Origin: a virus
Strand: one strand, 5' to 3'
IMG/VR virus record: IMGVR_UViG_3300036870_000006
Location: 1 to 45,994 of that record
DNA length: 45,994 bases
Positions 31,507-39,097 of the stretch are shown here, in pieces. Position 1 is the stretch's first letter, and the number at the start of each line of letters is the position of its first letter. Under the pieces are notes generated by a model. That model was not told where the DNA came from, did no database searches, and worked only from the letters and a program-made list of their open reading frames with translations. A program made the translations under genes and the position numbers.

Positions 31507-31521
31507 GGAGGACTGGAAACC

Positions 31522-31647
31522 ATGACCGACTACTTGATATGGTACCTTGAGGTTCTGGGTCTCGCTATTATTGGCGCGGCGGCGGGGATATTGTTGGAGA
31601 AGGTAGCGTCAAGATTTATCGCCTCGCTGAAATGGCGAGAGCGGTAG
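31522..31647 (+). CDS. Small membrane protein
   Basis: 41 aa: MTDYLIWYLEVLGLAIIGAA, then AGILLEKVASRF and a basic tail. One short membrane segment. It follows another tiny membrane protein by 15 bp, suggesting a paired function. Unknown. Confidence 0.5.
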   Translation: MTDYLIWYLEVLGLAIIGAAAGILLEKVASRFIASLKWRER

Positions 31648-31654
31648 TTTTCGC

Positions 31655-31683
31655 TTGACTTTCCTTGTAACAATGAGTAGAGT
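31655..31683 (+). promoter_or_regulatory. Candidate promoter before Arc-like gene
   Basis: TTGACT (31655-31660), 17-nt spacer, TAGAGT (31678-31683). The -10 is weak. It is followed 31 bp later by ATG 31715. Confidence 0.4.
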
Positions 31684-31714
31684 TATGACAGCAATTCAAC
31701 AGAAAGGAGGCCAC

Positions 31715-31852
31715 ATGGAAAAGGAAACGAAGGGGTTTAACATCCGCAAACTTCCCGCCAGTTTGCACTTGCTGATTAAACGGAGGGCGGTTGACTCAGG
31801 GATCAGCATGGAGAAGTACATCATCGAAGCACTCAAGAAGGTAATCAAATAA
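31715..31852 (+). CDS. Arc-like ribbon-helix-helix protein
   Basis: 45 aa: GFNIRKLPASLHLLIKRRAV then SGISMEKYIIEALKKVI. A beta-strand with NIRKLP and two helices is the minimal Arc/MetJ ribbon-helix-helix dimer fold. Probably a DNA-binding repressor, possibly autoregulating via the promoter just upstream. Site aaggaggccac. Confidence 0.7.
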   Translation: MEKETKGFNIRKLPASLHLLIKRRAVDSGISMEKYIIEALKKVIK

Positions 31853-31876
31853 CTCAAGGGAACAGGGGGAAGAAAG

Positions 31877-32476
31877 ATGGACCTGAACAGTTTTTGCTGC
31901 AAAGATGAAACCCACCGGCACTACAATATCGACGCTCCATATTCTCAGGGTGAATGGACGTATGCAACAGACGGTAAGATTTTAATCAGAGTACCACGCT
32001 TACCTGAAATCACTAACGAAAAAGGCCCAAAATCGGAACCGCTGTTCAATGAAGCGATGTTGCGGCCTGTCACCGTCTGGCAATCATTGCCGCCGTTTGA
32101 ATTGGGAGTCGAGAATTGCGAATGGTGCTCAGGGACTGGCTACATGGTGGAATGTCCGAAAGTCTTAAATGCTCCAAAGTGCGCCAACGGAGAAAGCAAA
32201 GAATGCCAGATATACAACGATGATTGCCTTAAATCCTGTTTGCCCACTAACAAGTGCGCGATTCCTTGCGAAGATTGCAACGGAACCGGTAAAGTCAAAG
32301 ACCCCGGCAACATCATTATGGCGGGAAGCGTTGACGAGGAAGTAAGGGTTTCGGCAATATATCTGGACATGATAAAAGACCTGCCGAATGTCATGATTGC
32401 GCCTTACGATTGGCATTCTGCTATCAGGTTCAAATTCGACGGCGGTGAAGGACTTATCATGCCCATGAAAAGATAG
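31877..32476 (+). CDS. Protein with DnaJ-type zinc motifs
   Basis: 199 aa. Residues ~82-141 carry paired CxxCxGxG-like motifs (CEWCSGTG and CEDCNGTG) with further Cys pairs between, as in the DnaJ zinc finger. The flanking N- and C-terminal parts (YSQGEWTYATDGKILIRVPR; NVMIAPYDWHSAIRFKFDGG) look like a beta-clamp-related phage domain. Function unknown; protein or nucleic-acid binding is likely. Confidence 0.6.
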   Translation: MDLNSFCCKDETHRHYNIDAPYSQGEWTYATDGKILIRVPRLPEITNEKGPKSEPLFNEAMLRPVTVWQSLPPFELGVENCEWCSGTGYMVECPKVLNAPKCANGESKECQIYNDDCLKSCLPTNKCAIPCEDCNGTGKVKDPGNIIMAGSVDEEVRVSAIYLDMIKDLPNVMIAPYDWHSAIRFKFDGGEGLIMPMKR

Positions 32477-32508
32477 TTTAGCCCCGGCACAGCCGGAAGG
32501 GGGAAGAA

Positions 32509-32556
32509 ATGAAATGCGACTGCCACCGCCATTACGCCGACGAAAAGGAGGAATAA
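32509..32556 (+). CDS. Possible 15-aa leader peptide
   Basis: MKCDCHRHYADEKEE from ATG 32509 with a clear site (gggggaagaa). Its last codons contain the ribosome site (aaggaggaataaa) of the 108-aa gene, so it may serve to couple translation. May be fortuitous. Confidence 0.3.
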   Translation: MKCDCHRHYADEKEE

Positions 32557-32557
32557 A

Positions 32558-32884
32558 ATGACCATTAAGGAACAAATAACAGACCTGCAAGGCAAGACCC
32601 GTCAATTGAGGGCAGAAAACCCGATGATAACTGGGATATGGTGGGAAATCAACGATTTGCCTCTTGCTGAATTACAGCAGTTGGCAGACGAAAAGAAGGA
32701 TGATTGTACCTGCCTGGCAGATATTGTCGAGAGGGGAGGTGTGACTAAGTTTCAACTCCTGCTGAGCGGCGTCAATGGCGATACTATTTTCTGCTACTCT
32801 GTGCCGGTTGTGCGCGTATTCCCCAAACTGACTGAATATGTGCCGGTCAATACGCCTGAATCACCCGCAGGAGATGCGCTGTGA
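32558..32884 (+). CDS. Hypothetical early protein
   Basis: 108 aa. A helical N-terminus (MTIKEQITDLQGKTRQLRAE) and a beta-rich C-terminus (LLLSGVNGDTIFCYSVPVVR). No family recognised. The stop overlaps the next GTG. Confidence 0.6.
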   Translation: MTIKEQITDLQGKTRQLRAENPMITGIWWEINDLPLAELQQLADEKKDDCTCLADIVERGGVTKFQLLLSGVNGDTIFCYSVPVVRVFPKLTEYVPVNTPESPAGDAL

Positions 32885-32997
32885 ACTGTGACCCTGCATA
32901 CGAACACGGCCATAAATGGGACTATATTGGAATGGGTCCGAATGGCGGCAATCTTTACCGGTGCCGATGGTGCCATAATGAAGCCGAGGGGGATTGA
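32881..32997 (+). CDS. Tiny CxxC protein
   Basis: 38 aa from GTG 32881 (GTGA overlap): VNCDPAYEHGHKWDYIGMGP then NLYRCRWCHNEAEGD. HxxH...CxxC spacing suggests a zinc knuckle, a recurrent small phage format (HxW...xxYxCxxCG). Its TGA overlaps the nuclease ATG. Confidence 0.55.
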   Translation: MNCDPAYEHGHKWDYIGMGPNGGNLYRCRWCHNEAEGD

Positions 32998-33866
32998 TGA
33001 AAGCGGGAATCCACAAAATAAGCAATGAAGAGTATCACGCTGATCCTTGCCCGGTGCCGTCCCTGTCTCGCGGCACGATTGCCGACCTGATAGACTGCAC
33101 CCCAGCTCATGCTTGGTTCTTTCATCCGCGCTTGAATCCGGGAGGAGTTGAGGAGTCGGAAAGCAAATTCGATATTGGAACAGCGGCGCATTCGCTCTTT
33201 TTGGAGGGAATTGATTGCTGTGTCGTGATTGACGCCCCATCATGGCAGACTAAGGCCGCAAAAGAAGCCAGAGAAGAAGCAAGGATGGCCGGTAAAACGC
33301 CTTTACTCCGAAGTCAATATGATGATGTGCTTTTGATGGTCGAAGCGGCTCACAGGCAATTATCGGCCTCTGAACTTGGCATAAAAAACTTGTATACGGA
33401 AGGCGATTCTGAACTGACGTATATCTGGGAGGAAAACGGGACATGGTTCAGGGTTCGTCCTGACTGGATATCGCATAAGAAAATCGGCGGCAAGAAACTG
33501 GTGATAGATTTTAAGACCACCGGCATGAGTGCCGACCCTTCCCGTTTTAAAGCGGCAGATCACGGCAAAGACATTCAGTATGCCCTTTATCGGCGCGGCA
33601 TCAAGGCTATCGAAGGTGAATCCCCGCGCTTTATTTTCATGACGCAGGAAACCTATGCACCTTATCTCTGTTCATTTGTCGGACTTGACCCGGCAACGGC
33701 TGATATTGCCAAGCAAAAGGTTGAATACGGGAAATTCATGTGGGAACAGTGTATGGCTTCCGGAGAATGGCCGGGGTATCCGCAACGGGTATGTTATGTC
33801 GAGCCGAAACCGTGGGAACTTGCCGCATGGGAAGCAAAAGCGGCAACAATAGGACAGGGGGAATAA
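32997..33866 (+). CDS. PD-(D/E)XK exonuclease, RecE/DUF3799-like
   Basis: 289 aa. GIHKISNEEYHADPCPVPSL then SRGTIADLIDCTPAHAW, DIGTAAHSLFLEG, and the catalytic core KKLVIDFKTTG. This matches the phage RecE-type nuclease family (ISxxxYH... SxSxxxxLLxxSPxHxW; GxAxHxxxLE; DxKT). It probably resects DNA for recombination or replication restart together with the adjacent ATPase. ATG 32997 overlaps the upstream TGA. Confidence 0.75.
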   Translation: MKAGIHKISNEEYHADPCPVPSLSRGTIADLIDCTPAHAWFFHPRLNPGGVEESESKFDIGTAAHSLFLEGIDCCVVIDAPSWQTKAAKEAREEARMAGKTPLLRSQYDDVLLMVEAAHRQLSASELGIKNLYTEGDSELTYIWEENGTWFRVRPDWISHKKIGGKKLVIDFKTTGMSADPSRFKAADHGKDIQYALYRRGIKAIEGESPRFIFMTQETYAPYLCSFVGLDPATADIAKQKVEYGKFMWEQCMASGEWPGYPQRVCYVEPKPWELAAWEAKAATIGQGE

Positions 33867-33869
33867 ATC

Positions 33870-34805
33870 ATGACTGAATATAGCTTTAGACCGGCAATTA
33901 GGGAACAGGTAGGGCTTTTAATCGGGTTAGGCGGTGCATCGGGAAGCGGCAAGACCTTCTCGGCAATGCGCCTTGCATCCGGCATTGTTGGCCCGGATGA
34001 AAAGTTTGCGGTAATCGACACGGAGTCGCGTAGGTCGCTCCATTACGCCGATACGTTCAAATTTGACATTTGTGATCTTCACCCACCGTTCAGGCCGTCA
34101 AACTATGCGGATGCCATAGTTGCCGCTGACAAAGCCGGATACAAGGTTATAGTGGTTGATTCCATGTCTCATGAATGGGCGGGAGAGGGCGGAGTCCTCG
34201 ACTGGCAAGAAGAGGAACTCAACCGCATGGCCGGTGATAATTACGGCAAGCGTGAGGCGTGCAAAATGGCGGCTTGGATCAAGCCAAAGATGGACCATAA
34301 GAAAATGGTGCAACGTCTTTTACAGGTTAAGGCAACCATAATCCTATGCTTCCGCGCAGAAGAAAAGGTGAAGATGGAAAAGGATGCTCAAAACAAAACC
34401 GTCATTGTTCCTATCGGATGGCAACCTATCTGCGAAAAGAATCTTCCGTTTGAGTTGACAGTCTCTTTTCTTTTGACCCCTGATAAACCGGGGATGCCGC
34501 AACCGCTGAAACTTCAGGAGCAGCATAAAGCCCTTTTCCCTCTAAACAAACCAATTAACGAAGAATCCGGCAAACTGGTTGCTGAATGGGCGGCAGGAGG
34601 TGAGACCCCGCGACCGTCTATCATTTCCGAGCAACAGCAAAAAGACTTATGGAAATCGGCACAATCGGTGGGGATAACCCCTGAACAGTTTAAGGATAAA
34701 TTCGGCTCGCTCAAGACCTTTCCTATCGGCAAACTGTTTGAGGCTGAAGCATGGATAGAAGATATGAGGCTAGCTAGGAATCGTGAACCGGGGACGGAGG
34801 TCTAG
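33870..34805 (+). CDS. RecA-like AAA ATPase (recombination/replication accessory)
   Basis: 311 aa. Walker A GGASGSGKT at 21-29, Walker B VIVVD at 93-97 followed by SMSHEW, and a sensor-like ATIILCFRAEEK. The C-terminal ~70 residues are a charged extension. Phage proteins of this type (sometimes called AAA_24 or Sak4-like) accompany exonucleases in recombination modules, as here. Exact subclass is not certain. Confidence 0.7.
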   Translation: MTEYSFRPAIREQVGLLIGLGGASGSGKTFSAMRLASGIVGPDEKFAVIDTESRRSLHYADTFKFDICDLHPPFRPSNYADAIVAADKAGYKVIVVDSMSHEWAGEGGVLDWQEEELNRMAGDNYGKREACKMAAWIKPKMDHKKMVQRLLQVKATIILCFRAEEKVKMEKDAQNKTVIVPIGWQPICEKNLPFELTVSFLLTPDKPGMPQPLKLQEQHKALFPLNKPINEESGKLVAEWAAGGETPRPSIISEQQQKDLWKSAQSVGITPEQFKDKFGSLKTFPIGKLFEAEAWIEDMRLARNREPGTEV

Positions 34806-34807
34806 CC

Positions 34808-35146
34808 ATGAACTGCCCAAAGTGCCGCGCAAGACTGATATTCTATCCCCTTCCCGGCGATGTTTTGGCTTGGCGATGCATGATTTGCGGCTATTACAGG
34901 GAGGATGTCCCCGCCGATATTCCCCCCGCCAAGACCCGCAAGCCATACGGCAAGCGTTATCCCTGCACCCTAGTTGGATGCGAGGGAACGCACCGAGGGA
35001 ACGAAAGGGAGCTTTGCCATACTCATTCGGAGATGATGCGGAAATATGAAGATCACATGGCGAAGAGGCCGCACAGTAACGCCCTGCCGCCCTTTGTCAG
35101 ATCGGGCGCAGGGTGGGTAGTTAATTCGAGAAAGGGGGCAATATGA
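34808..35146 (+). CDS. Zinc-finger protein
   Basis: 112 aa. MNCPKCRARLIFYPLPGDVL then CMICGYY make one four-Cys ribbon (CxxC...CxxC); a later C...C...C-x-H arrangement (YPCTLVGCEGTHRGNERELC) may make a second site. Starts 2 bp after the ATPase stop. Function unknown. Confidence 0.6.
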   Translation: MNCPKCRARLIFYPLPGDVLAWRCMICGYYREDVPADIPPAKTRKPYGKRYPCTLVGCEGTHRGNERELCHTHSEMMRKYEDHMAKRPHSNALPPFVRSGAGWVVNSRKGAI

Positions 35147-35427
35147 GTGGGGGCCATTTCAACTACGATCAATTCAGGATCGGAGAGATAGCAAACGAAA
35201 TTGAGGAGATGATTCAGAACAACAACATTGACGCAAAGGACAGCTACGGAGATCCGGTCGGCTACCATTTTACGCCGGAAACTATGGCCAAATTCCAGGA
35301 AGCAGTCGCCACATTGCGGAAAGCTCATATCATGGCACAAAGAGTGGATTGGTTAGTTTCGGGTGACGATGGGGAAGATTCCTTCCATCGGAGATGGGAT
35401 GAAGAACTTAGCAAATTAGCCCCTTGA
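35143..35427 (+). CDS. Conserved small phage protein (SGGHFNY)
   Basis: 94 aa: MSGGHFNYDQFRIGEIANEI then FTPETMAKFQEAVATLRKAH and RVDWLVSGDDGEDSFHRRWD. The SGGHFNY opening and VDxxLSGDxGExxxxxR(W/L)xxE(L) end are a recognisable, widely distributed phage family without known function. ATG overlaps the upstream TGA. Confidence 0.75.
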   Translation: MSGGHFNYDQFRIGEIANEIEEMIQNNNIDAKDSYGDPVGYHFTPETMAKFQEAVATLRKAHIMAQRVDWLVSGDDGEDSFHRRWDEELSKLAP

Positions 35428-35453
35428 CATTTCGGGAGAGCTTGTGCGATAAT
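35424..35453 (+). promoter_or_regulatory. Promoter for structured leader and replication genes
   Basis: Perfect TTGACA (35424-35429), 18-nt spacer, GATAAT (35448-35453). It overlaps the stop of the previous gene. The start near 35460 would open a ~145-nt leader containing the structured element. Confidence 0.65.
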
Positions 35454-35473
35454 GGCGGCAACAATTAAATAGC

Positions 35474-35575
35474 AACAAGATGTGGACGAGACATCCTTGT
35501 TAAAGTTGGTAATGGGGAGCAATCCCCCTGACCCCTGAAAGCCCCAATGGTACTCGTCCTACCTGCGGGGCTTTC
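35474..35575 (+). ncRNA. Structured leader / small RNA with predicted kissing-loop pseudoknot
   Basis: Three stems can be drawn. P1: AACAAGATGT (35474-35483) with ACATC-C-TTGTT (35491-35501), 10 bp with one bulged C, 7-nt loop GGACGAG. P2: GGGGA-GCAA-TCCCC (35514-35527), a GNRA tetraloop. P3: GAAAGCCCC (35537-35545) with GGGGCTTTC (35567-35575), 9 bp, followed by a T-rich stretch (TTGTATTC). The P1 loop is perfectly complementary over 7 nt to CTCGTCC (35553-35559) in the P3 loop. The arrangement lies between a consensus promoter and the replication genes. It could be a cis-regulatory leader with a conditional terminator or a stand-alone small RNA. No known RNA family was recognised. Confidence 0.65.
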
Positions 35576-35606
35576 TTGTATTCAGCCAATGGCATAGGTG
35601 GGCATA

Positions 35607-36338
35607 ATGAACAGTGATATACGCCTAAAGATTACCTTTCCCAACCATTACAAGACAAAAAAACTGCTCCGGAGATTAGGACCACAAGGTCCGTTGAGCT
35701 TGATTTATCTATGGCTTTATGCCGCCGAGAATAGGCCGGAAGGTTTGCTTTACGGTATGGATCAGGAAGATATTGCGATTGCTTGCCAGTGGGAAGGGGA
35801 TCCGGCAATTCTGCTACAAGCATTGCTTGATTTATGCTTGTTGCAGAAACAAGCAGATGCTTATGAAATTCACGATTGGAAAGAAAACAATCCTTATGCC
35901 TTTCATTCCAAAATAAGGAGCGAAAGAGCGAGGAAAGGTGCTATTGCTAAATGGGAAAAATACAATAAAAATCAAGAGTATTCTGCTACAAGCATAGCAC
36001 AAGCAGAATTAAGCAATGCTCCTTCTCCTTCTCCTTCTCCTTCTCCTTCTCCTTCTCCTTCTCCAAAGAAAAGAAAGAAAGAAGATCCTCCAGATCCTTC
36101 AAAAATTGTTTTTGCTGAATGGGTAACTATGACACCGGCAGAACATGACAAGCTTGTGGATAAATACGGAAGTGAATTTACCACGGCTTGCATAGCCAAG
36201 CTGAATAACTCCAAAGGATCCACCGGAAAGAAATATAAGAGCGATTATCTCGCAATACTGAACTGGGTGGTTGATGATGTAAGTAAAAAATTTCCGCCAC
36301 AAAACCTATCTGGGGCAGTGCGTGAGGTGTGCTTATGA
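35607..36338 (+). CDS. Replication initiator-like protein with Pro-Ser repeat linker
   Basis: 243 aa from ATG 35607 (site aggtggg). The N-terminal ~100 residues (LRRLGPQGPLSLIYLWLYAA, LYGMDQEDIAIACQWEGDPA) are a winged-helix-like domain as in phage replication organisers. A seven-fold PS repeat then a KKRKK basic patch links to a C-terminal module (MTPAEHDKLVDKYGSEFTTA) typical of DnaT/replisome-organiser proteins. It directly precedes, and overlaps, the primase-helicase gene. Probably loads or stimulates that helicase. Confidence 0.7.
   Translation: MNSDIRLKITFPNHYKTKKLLRRLGPQGPLSLIYLWLYAAENRPEGLLYGMDQEDIAIACQWEGDPAILLQALLDLCLLQKQADAYEIHDWKENNPYAFHSKIRSERARKGAIAKWEKYNKNQEYSATSIAQAELSNAPSPSPSPSPSPSPSPKKRKKEDPPDPSKIVFAEWVTMTPAEHDKLVDKYGSEFTTACIAKLNNSKGSTGKKYKSDYLAILNWVVDDVSKKFPPQNLSGAVREVCL
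36021..36064. repeat. 6-bp microsatellite (CCTTCT)n encoding Pro-Ser
   Basis: 7.3 perfect units of CCTTCT within the replication protein gene. DNA-level identity suggests slippage-driven length variation. Length changes by whole units would keep the frame. Confidence 0.9.
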
Positions 36339-38026
36339 AAACATGGGCGGAATTAGGAATAGAGATTAGACCCGGGGCAACAGGCAATCATGCAACAAAT
36401 TGTCCGCAATGCTCACCCCACAGAAAGAACTCCAAGGCTAAGTGCCTGAGTGCAAACATTGAGGAAGGTTTATGGTTATGTCACCATTGTGGCTATTCCG
36501 GATCCCTGAAACAAGGGGTTGATCGCAAAAGCAATCCTTACGAGTGGGTGCCGAAGGTGTGGAAAAAACCTCAGTATCAGGTATCAGACCCCCGGGATAA
36601 GACGCTTGATTGGTTTTTGGTAAGAGGCATCCCGGGATCCGTTGTACTCCGGAACAAGATCACAACAGGCAAGGTCTGGATGCCGCAGGTTGAGGCGGAG
36701 GTTGATTGTATCCGCTTCCCCTTCATCCGGAACGGTGAAGTGGTTAACATTAAGTCCCGGGATGCAAAAAAGAATTTCCGACAAGAATCGGGAGCCGAGC
36801 GTATTTTTTATGGCATGGACGATGTAACCGGATCCACCATGATTATTGTCGAAGGTGAGATAGACAAGCTATCACTTGAGGTTGCCGGATTTTTAAATAC
36901 CGTATCGGTTCCGGATGGCGCACCGTCACCGAAAGCGAAGGATTATACAAGCAAGTTTGACTTTCTGGAAAACTGCGAGGAGTGGCTTGAGAAGATAGAA
37001 ACCATCATTTTAGCGGTGGACGCTGATGATCCCGGGCAGGTATTACAGGAAGAACTGGCCCGGAGATTAGGCAAGGATAGATGTAAACTGGTGCAATGGC
37101 CGGAAGGCTGCAAGGATGCCAACGAAGTATTGGTGACTCATGGCTCCGAGATGCTGAGGGATAAGATAAGCCAAGCGCGGCATTATCCGGTTGAAGGAAT
37201 CTTTGAAATAACAGACCTGCAAAAGCAGATACTAAACCTTTACAGGGACGGATCTGAGGGTGGCTTGTCTCCCGGTTGGCCTTCTGTCAAAGAACTCTAC
37301 ACCGTCCGCCCGGGGGAATGGACATTGATAACCGGGATCCCGGGACATGGTAAGTCAGAGTTTTTAGATGCCATACTTGTGAATCTTATGTGGTCAAACT
37401 GGCGGTTTGCAATCTTCAGCCCTGAGAATCAGCCGCTACAGCTCCATGTTGCCAAGCTGATGGAGAAGGTGGCTGGACTACCTTTTCACAGAGGCGTTAC
37501 AAAGCGTATGGATGAAAATTCAGTCAAGGAAGGAATGGGGCTTTTGAATAATGTTTTCACCTTCATTCTTCCGCCTGAAGATGAAATCACCATAGACGGT
37601 ATTTTGTCCCGGGCTAAGACGTTGGTATTAAGGAAAGGGATTAAAGGGCTCGTAATTGATCCATGGAACGAATTAGACCACAAACGCTCCGGATTCTTAA
37701 CCGAAACCGAGTACATTTCGCAAGCTCTGTCAAAGGTGAGGCGATTCGCCCGGGCTTATGGGATACATATCTGGCTTGTAGTCCATCCAACAAAGCTACA
37801 GAAAAATGCAGAAGGTGATTACCCTGTGCCGACTCCTTACGATTGCCAAGGTTCCGCACACTGGCGGAATAAAGCTGATAACTGCATCGCAGTCTATCGG
37901 AACATGAAAAACGATGATGTTGAAATCCATGTACAAAAGATCAGGTTCAAGGAAGTGGGCAAAGTGGGCATGGTGCCGCTGAAATATGACAAAGTAACCG
38001 GGAGGTATAGCGATGGCAAGAGTTGA
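36335..38026 (+). CDS. T7 gp4-like primase-helicase
   Basis: 563 aa from ATG 36335, overlapping the upstream TGA. An N-terminal CHC2-like zinc finger uses Cys23, Cys26, Cys49 and Cys52 (NCPQC... LCHHCGYSG). The TOPRIM core is VEGEID (172-177) with AVDADDPG (227-234). The RecA-like helicase has Walker A GIPGHGKS (334-341), Walker B-like KGLVIDPWNE, and a QGSAHWRNKADN motif near the end. It unwinds DNA and makes RNA primers at the phage fork. The phage encodes no recognisable DNA polymerase, so host polymerase is probably used. Confidence 0.88.
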   Translation: MKTWAELGIEIRPGATGNHATNCPQCSPHRKNSKAKCLSANIEEGLWLCHHCGYSGSLKQGVDRKSNPYEWVPKVWKKPQYQVSDPRDKTLDWFLVRGIPGSVVLRNKITTGKVWMPQVEAEVDCIRFPFIRNGEVVNIKSRDAKKNFRQESGAERIFYGMDDVTGSTMIIVEGEIDKLSLEVAGFLNTVSVPDGAPSPKAKDYTSKFDFLENCEEWLEKIETIILAVDADDPGQVLQEELARRLGKDRCKLVQWPEGCKDANEVLVTHGSEMLRDKISQARHYPVEGIFEITDLQKQILNLYRDGSEGGLSPGWPSVKELYTVRPGEWTLITGIPGHGKSEFLDAILVNLMWSNWRFAIFSPENQPLQLHVAKLMEKVAGLPFHRGVTKRMDENSVKEGMGLLNNVFTFILPPEDEITIDGILSRAKTLVLRKGIKGLVIDPWNELDHKRSGFLTETEYISQALSKVRRFARAYGIHIWLVVHPTKLQKNAEGDYPVPTPYDCQGSAHWRNKADNCIAVYRNMKNDDVEIHVQKIRFKEVGKVGMVPLKYDKVTGRYSDGKS

Positions 38027-38150
38027 GAGCATACAGGAAATTTTGCCCCGAGTGTTAATCGGAATCCGTGAGAAGATTCTGGATGAAGAATTTACTCCAG
38101 AAAGAAGTCTGCAAGTCGACCAGATAGACGAGCTTCTGGATAAATGGTAA
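38013..38150 (+). CDS. Small helical protein after primase-helicase
   Basis: 45 aa from ATG 38013: MARVESIQEILPRVLIGIRE then DQIDELLDKW. Overlaps the helicase end by 14 bp. Site gggaggtatagcg. Unknown function. Confidence 0.55.
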   Translation: MARVESIQEILPRVLIGIREKILDEEFTPERSLQVDQIDELLDKW

Positions 38151-38193
38151 TCAACCCCCGGCCACGTACCGGGGGTAAAAAAGGAGGAACAAC

Positions 38194-38406
38194 ATGGGAC
38201 CATACCTACCATCAAACGGAACAGAGATGATGCAGTTTTACGACAACTGGTGCGACAAGTGCCAGAATCCGGCAGAACTGGCATGGGTAAACGAGGATAT
38301 ACCCCCCGGTTGCCCATACATCGTCCAAGCGACGGCCATGAATGAACAGCCGGAAGTGTGGGTGATTAAGGACGGGGAAGCGTGTTGCACGGCGTTTGAA
38401 GAATAA
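38194..38406 (+). CDS. Small Cys-containing protein
   Basis: 70 aa. MMQFYDNWCDKCQNPAELAW gives a CxxC, with two further Cys near GCPYIV and an EACCTAFE end. Likely zinc-binding; this short format (WCDxCxxxxxxxx...CxAF) recurs in phages. Function unknown. Confidence 0.6.
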   Translation: MGPYLPSNGTEMMQFYDNWCDKCQNPAELAWVNEDIPPGCPYIVQATAMNEQPEVWVIKDGEACCTAFEE

Positions 38407-38409
38407 TCA

Positions 38410-38438
38410 TTGACAACCCCGCTTAAATGGTTTATATT
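38410..38438 (+). promoter_or_regulatory. Strong promoter for XRE regulator and cassette array
   Basis: Perfect TTGACA (38410-38415), 17-nt spacer, TATATT (38433-38438), 31 bp before ATG 38470. This is the best consensus promoter in the early block. It would transcribe the attC-like cassette array downstream. Confidence 0.75.
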
Positions 38439-38469
38439 TCATTTATCAATCAATTTCGACGGGGGGTAT

Positions 38470-38682
38470 ATGAAGATAGATGGAAGCAAATTCAAGGAAG
38501 CAAGAGCTAAGTCCGGCGCATCAGCTTTTGAACTGGCGAAAGCGGCGAAGTACAAGAACAACAACGTCACCCGTATTTACCAGATCGAGGCAAACGGCGT
38601 CCACGAGGTCCCCGATATCCGCCTTGCCGCCATGTGCCGCAGGATGGGTGTTGGTATGAGGTCCTTGAGGGCGGAGGTCTAA
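38470..38682 (+). CDS. XRE-type helix-turn-helix regulator
   Basis: 70 aa from ATG 38470 (site gacggggggtat). MKIDGSKFKEARAKSGASAF then ELAKAAKYKNNNVTRIYQIE and IRLAAMCRRMGVGMRSL follow the Cro/XRE pattern (LKxxRxxxGxSxxxLAxxxxxxxxxIxxIExG...P...LxxxAxxLxV). Probably a transcription regulator, possibly of its own promoter. Its stop TAA lies inside the left core of attC-like site C. Confidence 0.75.
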   Translation: MKIDGSKFKEARAKSGASAFELAKAAKYKNNNVTRIYQIEANGVHEVPDIRLAAMCRRMGVGMRSLRAEV

Positions 38683-38729
38683 CGGCCATGCGTTTGACCT
38701 GCTTTGGCAGGTCGTAACGCTGGTTATCT
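38677..38729 (+). other. attC-like recombination site C
   Basis: Left end GTCTAAC fits RYYYAAC perfectly; right end GTTATCT. The stem GCGTT-t-GACCTGC / GCAGGTC-gt-AACGC has a TTTG loop and unpaired bases exactly between the two helical blocks, as in attC sites. The upstream stop codon is inside the left core. Confidence 0.7.
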
Positions 38730-38746
38730 ATTTTTGAGAGGTGAGT

Positions 38747-39034
38747 ATGCTACTACGAAGATTTATGAAGCGCAGAGATACCGATACATACGAAGGGTAC
38801 TTCTGGGTTATCTGGCAAAGCAAGCGGATAGCGTGGAAGTGGCTGATGGTCGACTGGCAGAAGCGTCCAATGTTTAAAATGTGGGTGTTTAAAGTATGGC
38901 CGACTGGCAACAATAAATTCATGTGGTGGCCTAGATTCCACGCTGTAATTCATCTTGGCCCGATAGGTTTCGACAGATGCAATTCAAGTCATTCCTTTTG
39001 GATAGGTAATTACAGGCTGATACACCACTATTAG
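38747..39034 (+). CDS. Cassette-borne Trp-rich protein
   Basis: 95 aa from ATG 38747 (site gagagg). Twelve Trp, with many Arg/Lys (SKRIAWKWLMVDWQKRPMFK, FKVWPTGNNKFMWWPRFHAV). No family recognised. It starts 18 nt after the right core of site C and is followed by site D. Composition differs from neighbours. Confidence 0.6.
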   Translation: MLLRRFMKRRDTDTYEGYFWVIWQSKRIAWKWLMVDWQKRPMFKMWVFKVWPTGNNKFMWWPRFHAVIHLGPIGFDRCNSSHSFWIGNYRLIHHY

Positions 39035-39040
39035 GTGTTT

Positions 39041-39088
39041 GGATAACACAAGCATCACCGGCCCGTCCGGTCCATGCGGGAGTTGGAA
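39041..39088 (+). other. attC-like recombination site D
   Basis: Left end GGATAAC, right end GTTGGAA. Stem GCAT-c-ACCGG-CCCGT-CCGGT-cc-ATGC, with unpaired C/CC between the two blocks. Nearly identical core to site I. Confidence 0.65.
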
Positions 39089-39097
39089 AGGAATAAT

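Noticed and set aside
35474-35575. Self-cleaving ribozyme (hammerhead or twister) in the leader
   Set aside because: CTGACCCCTGAAAG superficially recalls a hammerhead core, but CTGATGA and the conserved pairing are missing.
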